Counted from the stretch's first letter, positions 47,615 to 61,300 are shown. The stretch: 64,000 nt of DNA from Lantana camara (GCA_037501455.1 CM074859.1:91966894-92030893); one strand, 5' to 3'. Translations and numbers: made by a program. The notes: generated by a model not told the origin, from the letters alone.

Positions 47615-47757
47615 CTAACGAACAGTGGGAGTGTCAACTAGGCTCACTTGAGACGTATTTGTGGGACAGCGTCCGTAAGAAGGAATTATCCTGGTTCATG
47701 GGGTGAAGTTCATAGTCCATGCTTACGCAATATACAAGGGTGCTCGCTACATAGAAC
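47615..47757. other. Flank of element A, continues at 51777
   Basis: Unclassified sequence between the end of LTR A and the hAT-like element. Removing the hAT insertion joins it to 51777-53236. No gene recognised. Confidence 0.4.
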
Positions 47758-48536
47758 GAGTAAATTAGGGATGCAACTGAGCCAAGCCAGCTCGCGAGCT
47801 TTGCAAGCTGGCTCGGCCAAAATTCGGGCTAGGGTTTGAGAGTATCGAGCCGATCCGAGCCAAGGCTCGGCTTGTGTTATTTACGAGCCAACATATTTGT
47901 GGTTCGAAGCTCGCAAGCCAGCTCATCAACTATATAATAAAATAAAGATAAAATATTATATATATATATGAACTGTACAACTTATATAATATATATGTTA
48001 ACTATATATATATATACACACACAAAGATAAAAGAAGGGAAAACCCTAAATCTAAACACCACCCACTACCAGAAAAACGCCCTATAGCAACGGATTTTGG
48101 CCCTATTAGCAATGGATTTTGGCTTAGCAACAGATTTAGCAACGAAAATTTTTCGTTGCTATAACCCTCGTGGTTAATCTGTAGCAACGGATTTAGTAAC
48201 GAATTATTAGCAACGGATATTAGTAACGAAATTAGCAACGAACTTATAGCAACGGATTTAGCAACGAATTACTACCCACGAAAATTAGCAACGGTTTTAG
48301 CAACGATTTTTTAGCAACAGATTTAGCAACGGATTTTCCGTTGCAAACCAACCAATAATTAATTAATTTTGTGCCTTTTTGCAACGGAATTTCCGTTGCA
48401 AAATCCATTGCAAAAACTAATAATTCAAATTAATAAATTAAAAAATTCATTTGTGGGGCCCGGATCAACCAACCGGGCCCGTACAAGCCTGACCGAGCCC
48501 GCGCGAGCCAACACAATAATTCCACATATTCGCGTT

Positions 48537-48605
48537 AAGTTGGAATCGAACCCTGGTCCCAAGTGAAGAAGGTTGAACCCCAAACCAATTGGGCTAACTC
48601 CATTA
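48537..48605 (-). pseudogene. tRNA-like module in the CACTA monomer
   Basis: Minus strand: TTAGCCCAATTGG fits an A box, GGTTCGATTCC (48542-48552) is a perfect B box, with an anticodon-arm-like segment between (AACCTTCTTCACTTGG). Same place in the element as 3677-3746 but diverged. Confidence 0.5.
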
Positions 48606-48884
48606 TTGTTATTGTTATGTCATTTTTTATATTTAACCACTATCAATTATTCATATACTAATTTAAATAATTAAATACTTGTTATCATATAGTTTAAATA
48701 AAAATATTTTTAAATATATAATTATTTATATTATACTACATATTCCGTTAAAAATTTAAATGTTTATTAATTAACTACATATCTCAAGTTTTAGTTATGA
48801 GATAAAAATATAATGTATATCAACTTAAGTATAACTTTTCATGACATACAAAAAAAAGGATCAAAGTTTTACATAACTAAATAA

Positions 48885-50060
48885 TAGATTTAGTTGGTTG
48901 TTGAATAAAGAAATTTTATGTTATATTAAGTATTCACTTATACATTTGTATTATGTAGCAATCGTAGTTGAATAACTTAATGAATAATTATTTTATTAAT
49001 ATGAAACATTTATATTTGAATTTGTAGAATTATATCTAAATATTGCAGAATTATTGTGTTATGTAGCCGTTAGATGTTAAATGAAGGATTTTTCTTTTAA
49101 TATATAGTAGTACTTATATTTAACTTTGTAGAACTATATATAAGTATTAACAAATTATTGTGTTATGCAACTGTTAGAGGTTAAATGAAAAACTTTTCTC
49201 TTAATATGAAGTATTTACATTTGAATTTGGAGCATTATATATGAATTTTAAGGAATTATTGTGCTACGCAACTGTTAGTTACGTTATTAAATAAAAACTT
49301 TTCTTTGAATAACATTATGTAATTGTGTTAAGCATTGTAGAAATACACTTCTGTGTTTTAATTATAATGAATGTACTTTAAGTAATAAATATATCATACT
49401 ACTAAATAAATATGACATATTTTAATGATTTATATTGTAATGACAATCAAATATTCATACTAAGTTGAATTACTTATTTACGTATTTGTTATTTGTTAAA
49501 AAATAAATATACTTAAATATGATTATTTGTAATAAATATAATAAATAATTTAATACAAATAATCATATTTAATTAAATAATATTAAGTTTTTATGACATA
49601 TAAAAAAAAGATGAAAGTTTACATAATTAAATAATTAAATTTAGTTGGTAGTTGAATAAAGAACTAATTTTATGTCAATATGAAGTATTCACTTATATAT
49701 CTGTAGATCAATATCTGCATTTTGAGGAACTATTGTATTATTTAGCAATCGTAGTTAAATAACTTAATATAAAGAATTATTTTCTTAATATGAAACATTT
49801 ATATTTGAATTTATAGAATTATATCTATATACTGAGGAATTATTGTGTTGTGCAACCGTTAGATGTTAAATTAAGAAGTTTTCTTTTAATATAATGAATT
49901 TATATTTAAATTTGTAGACTTATATCTAAAAATTAAGAAATTATTGTGTTATGCTACCGTTACATGTTAAATGAAAAACTTTTCTCTTAATATTGAAGTA
50001 TTTACATGTGAATTTCGAGCGTTATATATGTGAATTTTAAGGAATTATTGTGTTATACAC
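48885..50060. repeat. Internal duplication and about 102-bp tandem repeats in the CACTA monomer
   Basis: The segment starting TTAGTTGGTTGTTGAATAAAG (about 48890) recurs as TTAGTTGGTAGTTGAATAAAG near 49640, roughly 750 bp on. Each half contains several of the same short units seen at 4051-4505. The duplication explains why this monomer is longer than a foldback arm. Confidence 0.65.
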
Positions 50061-51168
50061 ATCTTTTAATGATTTATAATGTATATTATACCTTATAATA
50101 TATAAATAATAAAAATTAATTTCTATCAAATAAAAATATTCAAGGCTTTTATATATGTAAGGTTATTTTATACAAATATAAATTCTATATAATCCCCGAA
50201 CATATGATCATATAATCCCCGAACATATGAATTCTATTAAATTTTTAATCAACTATTTATAGCAACAAAATTTTCCTTGCTAAATTATAAGTATTCTATT
50301 ATTTTTTAATTAAATATTTATAGCAACGGATTTTTCGTTGCTAAATAATAAATATATTATTAATTTTTTAATCATATGTTTATGGCAACGGATTTTCCGT
50401 TGCTAATCTTTTTTATATTTATTTATTTTTTCTTCCTTATAGCAACGAAAAATCCGTTCTTAAATATCAACGGATTTTCTGTTGCTAATATTTTTCATAT
50501 TTATTTATTTTTATTTCTTTTTTTTTTTCTTCCTTATAGCAACGAAAAATTCATTGCTATTATTTTTCATATTTATTTATTTTTATTTCTTTTTTGTCTT
50601 CCATATAGCAACGGATTTAGCAACGGATTTTCCGTTGCTAATATTTTTTATATTTATTTCTTTTTTTTCTTTCATATAGCAGCGGAAAATCCGTTGCTAA
50701 ATAGCGACGGATTTTCCGTTGCAAATATTTATAAACATTATATTATTTTTTATTAGGTTTTTATTTTAATAGCAACGGAATTTTCGTCGCTATATATACC
50801 AATTTATTTTTTTTTGTATTATTTAATTTTAGCAACGAAAAATCTGTTGCTATTTTTTTTTATATATAGCAACGGTTTTAGCAACCAAAATTCCATTGCT
50901 AAAGCATTTTGCCACAATTTTTTTTTCGTTGCTATTCCCGTTGCTAAATAGCAACAAATAATTTCCGTTGCTAAATTTCCGTTGCTATATGACAGATTTC
51001 TAGTAGTGACCATCGCCGCTCACCCCACAATAGATTTTAGCCTTTCCACCTGCGGCGCACCTCTTCGTACACCACACCAGATTTCTGCGGAATTCTGCCT
51101 CCCCCACACCACACCAGACCTCCACTAACCGCCTTCTCCTATTACCGTCGAAGATAATCTTTCCCGTA

Positions 51169-51300
51169 CCAGATATCTACCGCTATTATCGTCAAAGATA
51201 AGTTTTCTCGCACCAGATCTCTACCATCATTACCGTCAAAGATGAACTTTCCCGCACCAGATCCCTACCACCATTACCGTCGCAGCTTCCATGCGCCTCC
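51169..51300. repeat. 44-bp minisatellite
   Basis: Units start CCAGATATC (51169), CCAGATCTC (51213) and CCAGATCCC (51257), an exact 44-bp period, each with a TACC..CATTACCGTC(A)AAGAT-like body. A more diverged unit precedes at about 51118. It lies in the hAT-like element, in C-rich DNA that might be captured host sequence. Confidence 0.7.
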
Positions 51301-51776
51301 ACCATTGCCGCCGGCGACAACCACCACCTTCTTCAGCTTCAAGAATGCCACTATCACCCGCACCAAATAAAAAGATTCCAAATTTTGTATGTATATATGT
51401 ATAAGAAATTAGATTTTAATCTTAATTCATTTTCAAGTTTTTTGGTTTTTTGTAATTTTGTTCTCAAAATTAGTTGATTTGCCTTGGATATACATATAAA
51501 CATAGATCCAAATTTTTTTTTTCACGGCATAGATCCAGATCTGGGGCAAAACAATGTAGATAAATTGCATTGAGGTTTTTTAGAGGGGAGGGGGCTCGTG
51601 GCTCAGTTCGGCGAGCCCGAACCCTATTACGAGCCGAACCCGAACCACACCTTTGGAGGCTCACCGGCTCACAAGCCGAACCCAAGCCAAAATTTCAAAG
51701 CCCGAGCCCGAGCTCAAACCTTGAAAAAACACCAAGGCTCGGCTCGGCTCGGCTTGTTTACATGCCTAGAGTAAAT

Positions 51777-53106
51777 TGAGGTGTCTCACGTGAGAAGATT
51801 CATAAATGGAAAAGTTTGTTACCGCTTCAAGAGATGGAGTTTTCCAGATTAGGAAAGATTTCATAGGTTAATGACGTGATTACTTAGATTTGAGATTCCA
51901 TTGATGTTTTGTATGAGCATATTAGGTAATATTAGACATGGGTCTAAAAGGGTGTCGTCGCCCGAGATACCTGAACTACAACTTATGTTGGGGTTGCAAA
52001 AGTGGCATATTGACGTATGTGAGAATAAATGAAGGACCTACACTTGCTTAAGGCAAGAAGATATCTTATTGCATAAGTTATTCACATGTCATCGTGAAAA
52101 CCCTTGGCCTAGGTGGTAGATCCAGATCAAGAAAGGAGTTTCTTGGATCGAGATCAAATGGATATGAAATGAACTTAGCTTAAAGATTAATATTATTAGG
52201 GCTCTAATTATTCCCATGCCCTAGATCTTAATCGAGAGATAGGATGGTAGGAGTATCATATTTTACAAGATGTCATTGACTACAAGGTTCTTTCGATTTA
52301 ATTCATTAGTCGGCTAGGGGTCATACACCTGTTACTAGACTACAGCCGTGTGATATGTGGACCAATTAATTAATAAGAGTGTTAATTAGTTACACTATTA
52401 ATTAATTAGGGTCACTGTTAATCGAATAATGAACTAAGAGGGACACACACAAATGCTAGATTGAGAGGGTATTCCTAGAAAGGTCAAAATAGTTGGTTTA
52501 AACGAGACTGCACGTGTAAAGCACATGGGTGGCACATGAGAGAGCGTGTGGGCATGTGATCAATTTAGTTAAATGAATTATGCATTAATTAACTGGAGAA
52601 TTAATTAATTCTAAAGCCCGAACGAAATTAATTATGAGAATTAATTTTATGTTACAATTAATTAGAGAATTCATTCTAAAGCCCATTAGAATTAATTAGA
52701 GAATTAATTCTCAAGCCTATTATGGATTAATTGGAGAATTAATTCTAAATATTTACTTATTTAATTATTCTAATATGTTGAAATAAATAAATAAATAAAT
52801 AAATATGTCTTCTATTTAATTATTCTAATATGATTAGAATAAATATTTAATTGTCCTAATATGATCAAAATAAACAAATAATCCTGATTTAGTTACGAAT
52901 TCTTTTTTCCAAAAGTATAAGATCCTAAGATAACTTATTTGGATAAGTTAATTGGAAAAAATGAATAGAAGATACGATAGAGCTAGGAGTCCTTATCCTA
53001 ACTAGAAAAAGATTTTGAACTCTATCTTAAAAATAAGATGAAACACTTATTTGGGCTTTATGCGTGAATTTTCTCACAAATGAATACAGGGCTTCAGAAA
53101 ATGGAA

Positions 53107-53155
<49 letters not shown>

Positions 53156-53236
53156 TCGTTTATGTTTGTTTCAATACACACCTATAGTACTAGCATACTC
53201 ACTAGACGGATTTCATCCTAGGTTGGTGTGGATATA
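51777..53236. other. Unclassified repeat-like flank
   Basis: No gene seen. Contains a run of GAATTAATTC-type inverted repeats with the phrase TTCTAAAGCCC at 52590-52760, an AAAT run near 52784-52803, and a CT microsatellite at 53110-53148. The last 190 bp resemble 1780-1950, pointing to a shared repeat. Confidence 0.4.
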
Positions 53237-54687
53237 TGTTGTATGATTTACTTAAGTTAAAACCAATCGTGCAAGTGTACACCAACATACGCGTAGCACA
53301 ATAGGATCGAACCTACAGGGAAGGGAAATCAATCACTACTCAATACTTCTCTCTAATCTAAAGACTAAACGAAAAGCAATTGTTGTTGTTATCTATTAAT
53401 CTACTAAAACAGAAATTAACAATTAACTAGAATTAAACGCAAGTAACAACTAAAATACACGAACTTCAGTAAACTAAACAGGCAGGGGAAAGTAATGAAT
53501 CATACAATCAAGAGTCAATACGATACTTGTCTGACAGGTGCAATTCTACAACCTAGTCACTTATATTTGTATTACCCTCTCTCAAGGTGTAACCAATTGC
53601 TTAATTAGTGTTCAATGTTTCTCTCGTAATCACCAATAGTTAATTAAACCATAGGAACAAGACTAGTGCAATTCAATATTCTAGCGGCTCGGCATGGAAA
53701 GATTACTGTTGTATAAGCTAGGACCAAATCTCTTTGTATCCTACAACTTACAAGTTATGAAAACCATCTAAATTACCATCAATCTCTCGATCTGTAGGCA
53801 ATTATACCACATGCTAAGGGTGATTAGGCCATCGCAAGTCAATTCAAACCTGTTTTCAAACTAAGAATTAACACAAGTCATTCAAGCATCATATCAAACA
53901 TCTATCATGCAATCATCATCACTCCCCTAGCCCTAGAGAATTAGCTACTCATAATTGAAGTAAAACTCATAAAACTAAAGGAAATTGCATTAAAATAATT
54001 CATGTTCATCAAATCTAAACAAAGTCTTAAAACCAAAAGCTTCAACATTTAGTAATATCTAAAAACAAATCTAACACACGAAAACTAATTAAAACTAAAC
54101 TCAAAGGAATTAGTTTGATAATTAAAGCAACAATAAAACCGAAAATCGTTCTAAGAATTCAATCCTTTCGTCTTCTTGAATTCTCTGAAAAACTCCTCTG
54201 AAACTCCTTGTCTTCTCTCCAAACCCTAGGTCACGACCTGGAAGAAAAGCTCTCTGAAAAGGACTCCAAAATGCACTAATATAGCAGCCCTAATAGTATA
54301 TCGCCGACTCTTGGTAACGGGCAGTACCTATCCATGTGCATTTATCATTAATGCCCGTTACTGCTAAAATCGCAATAACGCTTTTATTAGTGGTAACGGG
54401 CGTTACCACTTTCCTTCTACACAAGGGTAACGGGCGTTACACATTTTCTCTCGCCAAAAGCTTCACTCCTGTGTCTTGTAATGGGGGTTACTGAATTTGT
54501 ACTCCTATGTGGTAACTGGGGTTACCACATTTTCCTCCAAAAATACGCGAAATTGCTTTGCTTCACCGTTTCGTAACTCCAACTCTATAATCACCTAAAC
54601 GGAGCATAACAAACACATAAACACATCTAACGGTACAAAAAATATAATCTATTTAGTCTCAAAATCATGCAATTTCTACACTCAACA
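53237..54687 (-). repeat. Probable 3' LTR of a Ty3/gypsy-type element
   Basis: On the minus strand the LTR would start TGTTGAGTGTAG at 54687, right after a G-rich tract (AAGTATGGGGGATTT), and end near 53237-53245. The left part (GTGCAAGTGTACACC..AGGATCGAACC) looks like the end of LTRs common in plant Ty3 elements, from general recollection. Carries GGGTAACGGGCGTTAC-type palindromes at about 54310-54520. The left border is uncertain by about 15 bp. Confidence 0.5.
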
Positions 54688-56154
54688 AAATCCCCCATAC
54701 TTGACTATTGCTCGTCCCCGAGTAATATGGAAATCAAGAAAACACATCCTCATCAAACCATCTCTTCAAAGCAATCATCAAACCTTCGCCTAAACAAGTC
54801 TAGCTCATCAAATCAAGGAATCATAAACATAAGATCATCAAAACTTAGTATGAAAAGTATACCCTTGTGTAGTGTGTGAATCAAACGAAACAATGTACAA
54901 CGGCTAGAATGACAAATTCATAATTCCCTTCTAAGTTTTAATCATCAACTTCGGAATACACTCTTCACACCAATCTCAACTAATGGAATTAAATCAAGAC
55001 TTAGGATCGGTAGGTCTTTCGAGCTTGTAATGTAGGCTTAGGGTAAGGTTATGGAATATTTGGGTCTAGTGACTACTCACCAAGCTTACATCATTCAATC
55101 TTTAAACTCCAGGCACTTCAATCTTGCCACTAAGCACGTAATCCCCCCCTAATTCGACAATTGTATCCTACACTCTCAATTTCACACTTCATATAATTTT
55201 TCTCTTCTTTTTGTTTGCTCTTTTTTCTTTTTTCATATCTTTTCTTTTTCACACTTTTCTCATTATTTTTCTTTTTCTTTACAATAATCTCTCAAATTCA
55301 ATCACAAGAACAATCAAAAGGGGTCAAAAGATAGATATTCACAATAAAAATCAAACGAGCAAGTCTTGGTGTAAAAATTATCAAGGTAAGTATTTTTATG
55401 TTGTACATTGGCTTATATTGTGGCTACAAAAATCTTTGCACAACAATTAGGCTGAACGGGGTCAACAAGATTACGTTATTCAGTGAAAAACGGATAAACA
55501 GAAAAGCTTATATCCTCCGACAGCGAATGCCTACTTCACTTCCTTAATCTTTCGTTAACTCAAAATTTTGCCTCAATAGGACTAAAATGCATCCTAATCA
55601 AATCTTAGACTCATTCGGAAATCATCAATTAATTTTTCTAAGCAAAGTACATTATAACATTCAAAAGTGCTCAAAATATAAGGGCATACTAACACACTAA
55701 ATCACCAAATCTCATGTAAATTTTCCGCAATTCAAATGTCTAACTTATTCTAGCAAAAGCTCAACAACCAAACTTCACAGGAAAAGGTTCAAAACGAGCG
55801 AAAATTTTAAAAAATTTTCAAAATTACTCGATTTTTAGCAAATACAAGTGTAAGTACATCTAATCATGCAAATATTCGACAAAACTCTTAACAAGCATGC
55901 ACTTCCTCCCCCACACTTAAACATCGCAATGTCCTTATGCAAACTAAAGAGTTAAAGTTCAAGAAAACTCCTTGATCAACTGAAGAACTGGCAACGTGCT
56001 AGCAAAGCTTCCAAAACCTGAACAAGTGACTAGAAAACACGGATCAAATACACAGGCAATTGACAATCAACATGCATTCAACAATCAACACATAAATCAC
56101 AAATTCACGTAAAGAAAAACACAATTGCATAAACAAAATTCAGGAGTTCAAACA
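54688..56154 (-). other. 3' untranslated internal region of the Ty3-type element, cut by a copia insertion
   Basis: Starts with the polypurine-like tract at 54688-54703 (minus), next to GGGGACGAGCAATAG, and has a second tract AAGTGTGGGGGAGGAAG at about 55904-55920, next to GGACATTGCGATG. Paired tracts like these are known from several plant Ty3 lineages. No coding sequence before the copia LTR begins at 56155. Confidence 0.45.
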
Positions 56155-58274
56155 TGCTGGGTGGTGGGCCCACAACAGTAGCGGTCCGCGACCACATTTT
56201 AAAATTTTGGTAATAATACAAGTATTAAAATATTTCTAAAACATTTTAATACAATAGCGGAAGACTAGCTGGATCTACTCAAGTATATACATGCAATTAA
56301 TAATAAATTTTAAATAATTTAAGCAGATAAATGTCTAACATGCAATTAACACTTAAGAGCATATAATTTATCACGCTTAAAATAATATAACTGTAAAATA
56401 TTACCGTACTCCAAATATGGCTATCTAACGACATTTTTCCGGCTCCCGAATTCACCTCCCGAGAACCCGATACCCGATCTCCTCGTGAAACCGGCAGAGC
56501 TTCCCTGCAATAACCCCAGAGAAACCCTCGGAGTGTGGGCTCCGAAAGTATTTCTCTAAATACCTAGAGAAAATAAAACTTTAAACTAGAAAACCCTTTT
56601 CAGGGTTTAATCTCCCGAAATTAGGCGTTTTATATAAACACCTAATTAAAATTAATTCCAAAATAAATCGAAATTAACTAGGAGAAAAGCGATATGGTTT
56701 CAAAATCGAGAACTCAGCCAAAACCTCTCCCAAACTTGTGAATGAAAAATGAAGGGCCAAGACCCCTATTTATAGGGGAAAAACCGAGGGCAAAATGGTA
56801 ATTTCAAATCCCACTTGTATGTGCAACTTGGACATGAAAACCGAGGTGACCATATCGTAGCTCTCATCACCACGAGTCCAATGCCGCCGGTCGATCGCCA
56901 AAATTCGACCTCATGCTCCCACACGCACCGCCTAAAGGCGGCACGTGTCATGTACTCGCGGCTAGGGTTTTAGGGGTTTGAACCGGTCTGACCGAACCCT
57001 GTTTGACACGTGGCCTATCCCTATCTGTTAAACCAACCCGTTGACCCGTTTGATCGACCCGGTCCAGATCCAATCTGGACCGTTGCTTTACGCTGACGTG
57101 GAGCGATCTCAGCCGTCCACGGGTCGCGCCACCTGGCGCCCAGTCAGCGCCACCTCACGCCTGTTTACTGACGTGGCATGCCACGTCATCTGCTACGTTA
57201 TTTTTTTTTATAAAAAAAAATTTTAAATTTTATTTTCTCAAAAATAAAATTCCGGACATTTTCAACTCTTTGGAACTTTGATTTATTTTCTTAAAATAAA
57301 TCCCTTGGCTTATTTTCAAACACTTTAAAAATCATTTCTCTTTCTCCTTTTAATATTTTCTCTTCGGGTTTTCAATTGTGGCTTGTAGGGGAACCTGCAA
57401 GACTAATTAATTTTAGCTCCAAACGGATTAATATATTATCATCTCATGATAGTAATTAATTATCGTTTAACAATATTTAATTCCACTAAATAAATGTTGT
57501 TACATTCTAAAATTAATTAAATTATTCACGAATTTCTCGATCTAGAATAATTTCGCATTTTACTCCTCCGTGTGGATATCCATGAAAAATAAATTGCAAC
57601 TACTATCATTTATTTTTCATCTCTAATCTGAAATTTATTGATTTGCCTTAAGTTCAAATTCTCTGTATGTGAAACACATTCATCATACAACTTCGGTGAC
57701 GTATCACGCGAAGTGCTTTGGCCAAAGTCTTAATTCGAACTTTTGCAAATCTATTTTAGGGATATCTTTTACCTTCCGAAAAGATCACAGATTCCTCGAT
57801 CAATATGACTCTTTAGCTCATTTCATGTTGTCACCGAACATACAAAGTATTTTGGCCACCGTTGCCGAGACCTCACTTTGAGTATATTACAGTGACTAAC
57901 ACTACATGCCTAAAACTGAAATATTCATTTTAGATAGCAGTATAAAATAAATAATCTCAGTGGTCCAGTTCGACGTTTCCAATCCTATTGAAAATCATCA
58001 ACGTGTTATAATCGGAATCGCCATTCCCTATGAGGAAAGACTAATCATCTTATATAACCACTTTATAGTCTTGATAAGTACATATTCTTATCTTACCGAC
58101 TAGAACTTTAATGACACGTGATATCGGTATTCCAAGTCTTTTCCTATGAAACACATTTCTTATAAGAATACCACCACACGTCATTAATTATCAATATGTG
58201 AAATACTCAAAACTCGCTGTAAATTCAGTTTAATTAATTCAACAAATTGAATTTTCAAGGCACTATTCCCAACA
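56155..58274 (-). repeat. 3' LTR of the copia element
   Basis: Minus strand TGTTGGGAATAGTGCC to CCCACCACCCAGCA. Gene-free. GC-rich segment near 56860-57180, AT-rich elsewhere. Confidence 0.85.
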
Positions 58275-58289
58275 ATCTCCCACTTGCCC
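58275..58289 (-). other. Polypurine tract of the copia element
   Basis: Minus strand GGGCAAGTGGGAGAT, directly before the LTR start TGTTGGGAAT. Confidence 0.8.
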
Positions 58290-58299
58290 TAAATTTAAT

Positions 58300-61200
58300 T
58301 TGGCCATACATCTAAGTCTTATTCCTTTCACATGAGTGTCAAAACTTGTTTTGCACTCTCTTGCGCCAATACTTTAGTGAAGAGACATATTAAATGTTTC
58401 TCTGAGCCAACAACTAGGAAATCATGAATCCAATACATCTAACTGGCTGCTTCTCAAGCTACCACGTATTTAATTTCTATGGCAGTGTAAGCAATACAAG
58501 TCTGCTTAATGTCTTCCAATTAACGGTTCCTCTTTCTAGAGTAAACACGTATTCTGATGTCAAACATCTAGAATACAAATCAGATTATAAATACGAATCT
58601 GCGTACTCTATTGTAATGAGCTCACCGCTGTGGTAGACAAGCATATAATCTTAAGTCCTTCTCAAGTACTCCAATATATGCTTTCACTACTACCCAGTGT
58701 CAGATTCTAGGGTTTGACTAATATCTGCTGATGTACCTATTTCATAATAGACAGCTGGCCCTGTACATAATATGACATACATAAAGCTTCCACTGCGGAA
58801 CTCTAATCATGTCTTCTATCTCTTCAGTTGTCATAGGACACTAATCCCGAGATAGATAAATTCCATATCTAAAAGGTAGTGAACCTTTCTTGGAATTCGT
58901 CATATTATACCTTACCAACATCTTATCTATATATGCTCCTTGTGATAAACCAATCTCCTTATTCCTATGATCACGAAAAAAGTCTGCTCCTTGGAATATT
59001 ATTGGTCTCACTAAGGTCTTGCGTGTCAAACTGATTTGACATCCGAATCTTGACCAATGACAAAATTCTTGCATCATTCCCAACGAGCAGAATATCGCTT
59101 ACGTACAAAATTAAAAAGGTTATAACATTATCATGATGTCTTTTATACGCTCATAGATCATCTGGCAATTACATAAATCGAAAGGATTTGGATTGCCTCT
59201 TTAATTTTGATGTTTCATGATCTAGACGCTTGCTTAAGATCATGAATCGATCTATTAAGCTTGCACCATATGCACCTGATTTCTGGTTGTGAAGCCTTCA
59301 GGTTGTACCATGTATCTCTTCTTCTTGAAGTTACCCGTTCAAGAACATAGTCTTTACATCCATTTATCTAATCTCATAAATATAATGAGATAAAATGGTG
59401 AGAATAATGGACTTTAGCATTGCTATAGGCGAGAAGACCTCATAAATGATTTCTTCTTTCTGGATAAAATCCCTTACCAAAAGTTTTGATCTAAAGTCTC
59501 TACTTTTGTCTATTTCTCCTTTTATCTTCTTGTAGAACCCAATTGCATCTAATGGGTTTAATGCCTTCAGGCGCCTCCACAAGTTCAAAAATTTGTTAGA
59601 ATACTAAGATTCTAACTATGATTTAATGGCTTTTGACCAAACGGTCAGCATCTATATCATCCACAGCTTCATTACACGTGACAGGATCAGCTACGTTAGA
59701 TTCAACCACTTTGGTTAATCTTAGGTATCTTGTCAAGTGTCCTAACAATCCTCCCACTACAATGATACTCTCGTGTATACGTCTCTACATCACATGTTGG
59801 ATTTGGTACATCACATGTATCTAATACATTTTCAATTATCACGAGTTTATGGAAATCAGTATCAAATACTGTTATTTTCGTTTAACATTATTTTGCTTCC
59901 ACCCTTTGTGGTTATTTATGTAATCATCTTTGAAATATTCACAAACATCTTTTGTGATTTCTCAAATTACAAAATATACCACCTCTTGTTCTTCTAGGAT
60001 AACCTTAGAACAAGTAAACCTTTGTTCTTTATTCTAACCCGTCAGTATCCATCCTTAACACGTGGACCAGGCTAACTCAAATCTGAAGATAAGAGATATA
60101 AGGTTTTCACCCTAACTACAGATCCATCAGTGTCTTAGGAACTAACTTAGATAGAACTAGGTTTAATAAACATTGTCGTTTTGAGAGCAAGACCCCAAAA
60201 CGAACTTCGTAGGGTAGCATGACTCTTCATGAATCTTTACCATCTTTATCAGAGTTCTATTTCTCTTTTCTGCAATACATCCTTGCTAAGATGTATCTCA
60301 TACAGATAACTGAGATCTAATCTCATTTGAGAAATTCTATTTAACTCTGAACATAGATACTTATCACTACTTCGATCTAATCGAAGTGCCTTGATATGTT
60401 TTCTAATTTGACTCTTTGACTTCAGTCTTATTCCTTGAACTCTTCAAAATTACAGACTTAAGTCTCATCAAACAAATATATTTGTATCTAGAGTGATCAT
60501 CTAAACGAATGATGAAATATCCAAAACTTCCTCTTGCTTGAACATTCATAGGATCACATATCCATATGAACTGACACAAGCAACTTTATGGCTTAAATAC
60601 CCTTTGTCTCAAAGAGGAACTTTCTTGGTCATTTTACTTTTCTAAACAGGATTCGCAGACTGACAACTGTCAAGTCGAAAGGACTCGACAATCAGTCTTT
60701 GGATCTTATTCGGATAAAAGTGACCAAGACGTTAACGCCATGTAGAAGTTTTTCCTCTTAGAAGGTAAGTCAAGCTTCTTAATGTTAAACTTAAATTAGG
60801 GTTTTCATTGAGATATAAAAGACCATCTTTTATTGTGCCATAGTAAATAAACCTTTTATTTTGTTCAATGGTAAACCTGTATTCAAAATAAAATGTTAGA
60901 CCATTAATTATCAAATAACTCACAAAAATCAAATTTCTGTATATATGGCATGTATAATATTAAAAACCCTATTGCCAAAATACGACTTTATAGTCTTTAC
61001 TGCTAATACAAGTACACTTGTATTATCCCCGAGTAGTAGTTGTGTGTTAGCCATTTTTCAAACTTCCTAGTTAGTTTGAATCTTCGCAACGAAGTGCAAA
61101 TATGATTAGTTGATCTCAAGTTCACACGCCAGGGATCTGGTGAATTTTCAACTAAACATACTTTCAACGAGTAAGATATCTTCATATCTTATCTAAACGG

Positions 61201-61300
61201 CGTAGCAAACAGACAAACTAAGTATTTTGGACAATTTCTTTCCAATACCCGTTACCACCGAAATAGAAACGCTTTTCCATTGTCGGTTTGACTTTCTTCT
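58300..61300 (-). pseudogene. Ty1/copia gag-pol polyprotein remnant
   Basis: Decayed by many frameshifts and stops, but domain order is readable on the minus strand. Gag zinc knuckle near 61215-61290, degenerate (FYFGGNGYWKE). Protease near 61000-61185, where the active-site DSG has become NLR (DPWRVNLRSTNHIC). Gag-pre-integrase at 60600-60932 (NKRFIYYGTIKDGLLYLNEN, then R.GH..PN.IQRL). Integrase core, barely readable, about 59650-60600. RT at about 58640-59590 (FSPIAMLKSI; then IGLSQGAYIDKMLVRYNM, 58841-59083). RNase H at about 58340-58630, where VFTLERGTVNWK is recognisable. Integrase before RT identifies Ty1/copia. Not functional. I did not find readable gag upstream of the knuckle. Confidence 0.85.

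Larger units (their letters stand above)
48064..51008. mobile_element. CACTA-type non-autonomous element (monomer form of the foldback arms)
   Basis: Ends CACTACCAGAAAAACGCC and, inverted, CACTACTAGAAATCTG; 3-bp duplication ACC on both sides (48061-48063 and 51009-51011). Order from left: outer array of TAGCAACGGATT (48080-48410), tRNA-like block (48537-48605), AT-rich tandem repeats (48640-50200), second array (50260-51000). This matches one arm of 3247-8079 from tip to centre. No transposase seen. Confidence 0.85.
47766..51768. mobile_element. hAT-like non-autonomous element, with nested CACTA element
   Basis: Perfect 8-bp target duplication GAGTAAAT (47758-47765 and 51769-51776). Terminal inverted repeats TAGGGATGCAACTGAGCC (left) and TAGGCATGTAAACAAGCC (right, inverted), followed on both sides by subterminal GAGCC/GGCTC repeats (47785-47925 and 51590-51755). 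Length and terminus type fit hAT. No transposase. After removing the CACTA insert (48064-51008 plus 3 bp) about 1.05 kb remain, including a gene-like GC-richer stretch at 51010-51370 and a 44-bp tandem repeat. Confidence 0.8.

Noticed and set aside
50376..50756. 126-codon Phe/Ile-rich frame, membrane-protein-like
   Set aside because: It is the translation of the AT-rich motif array of the CACTA monomer and shows no other sign of coding.
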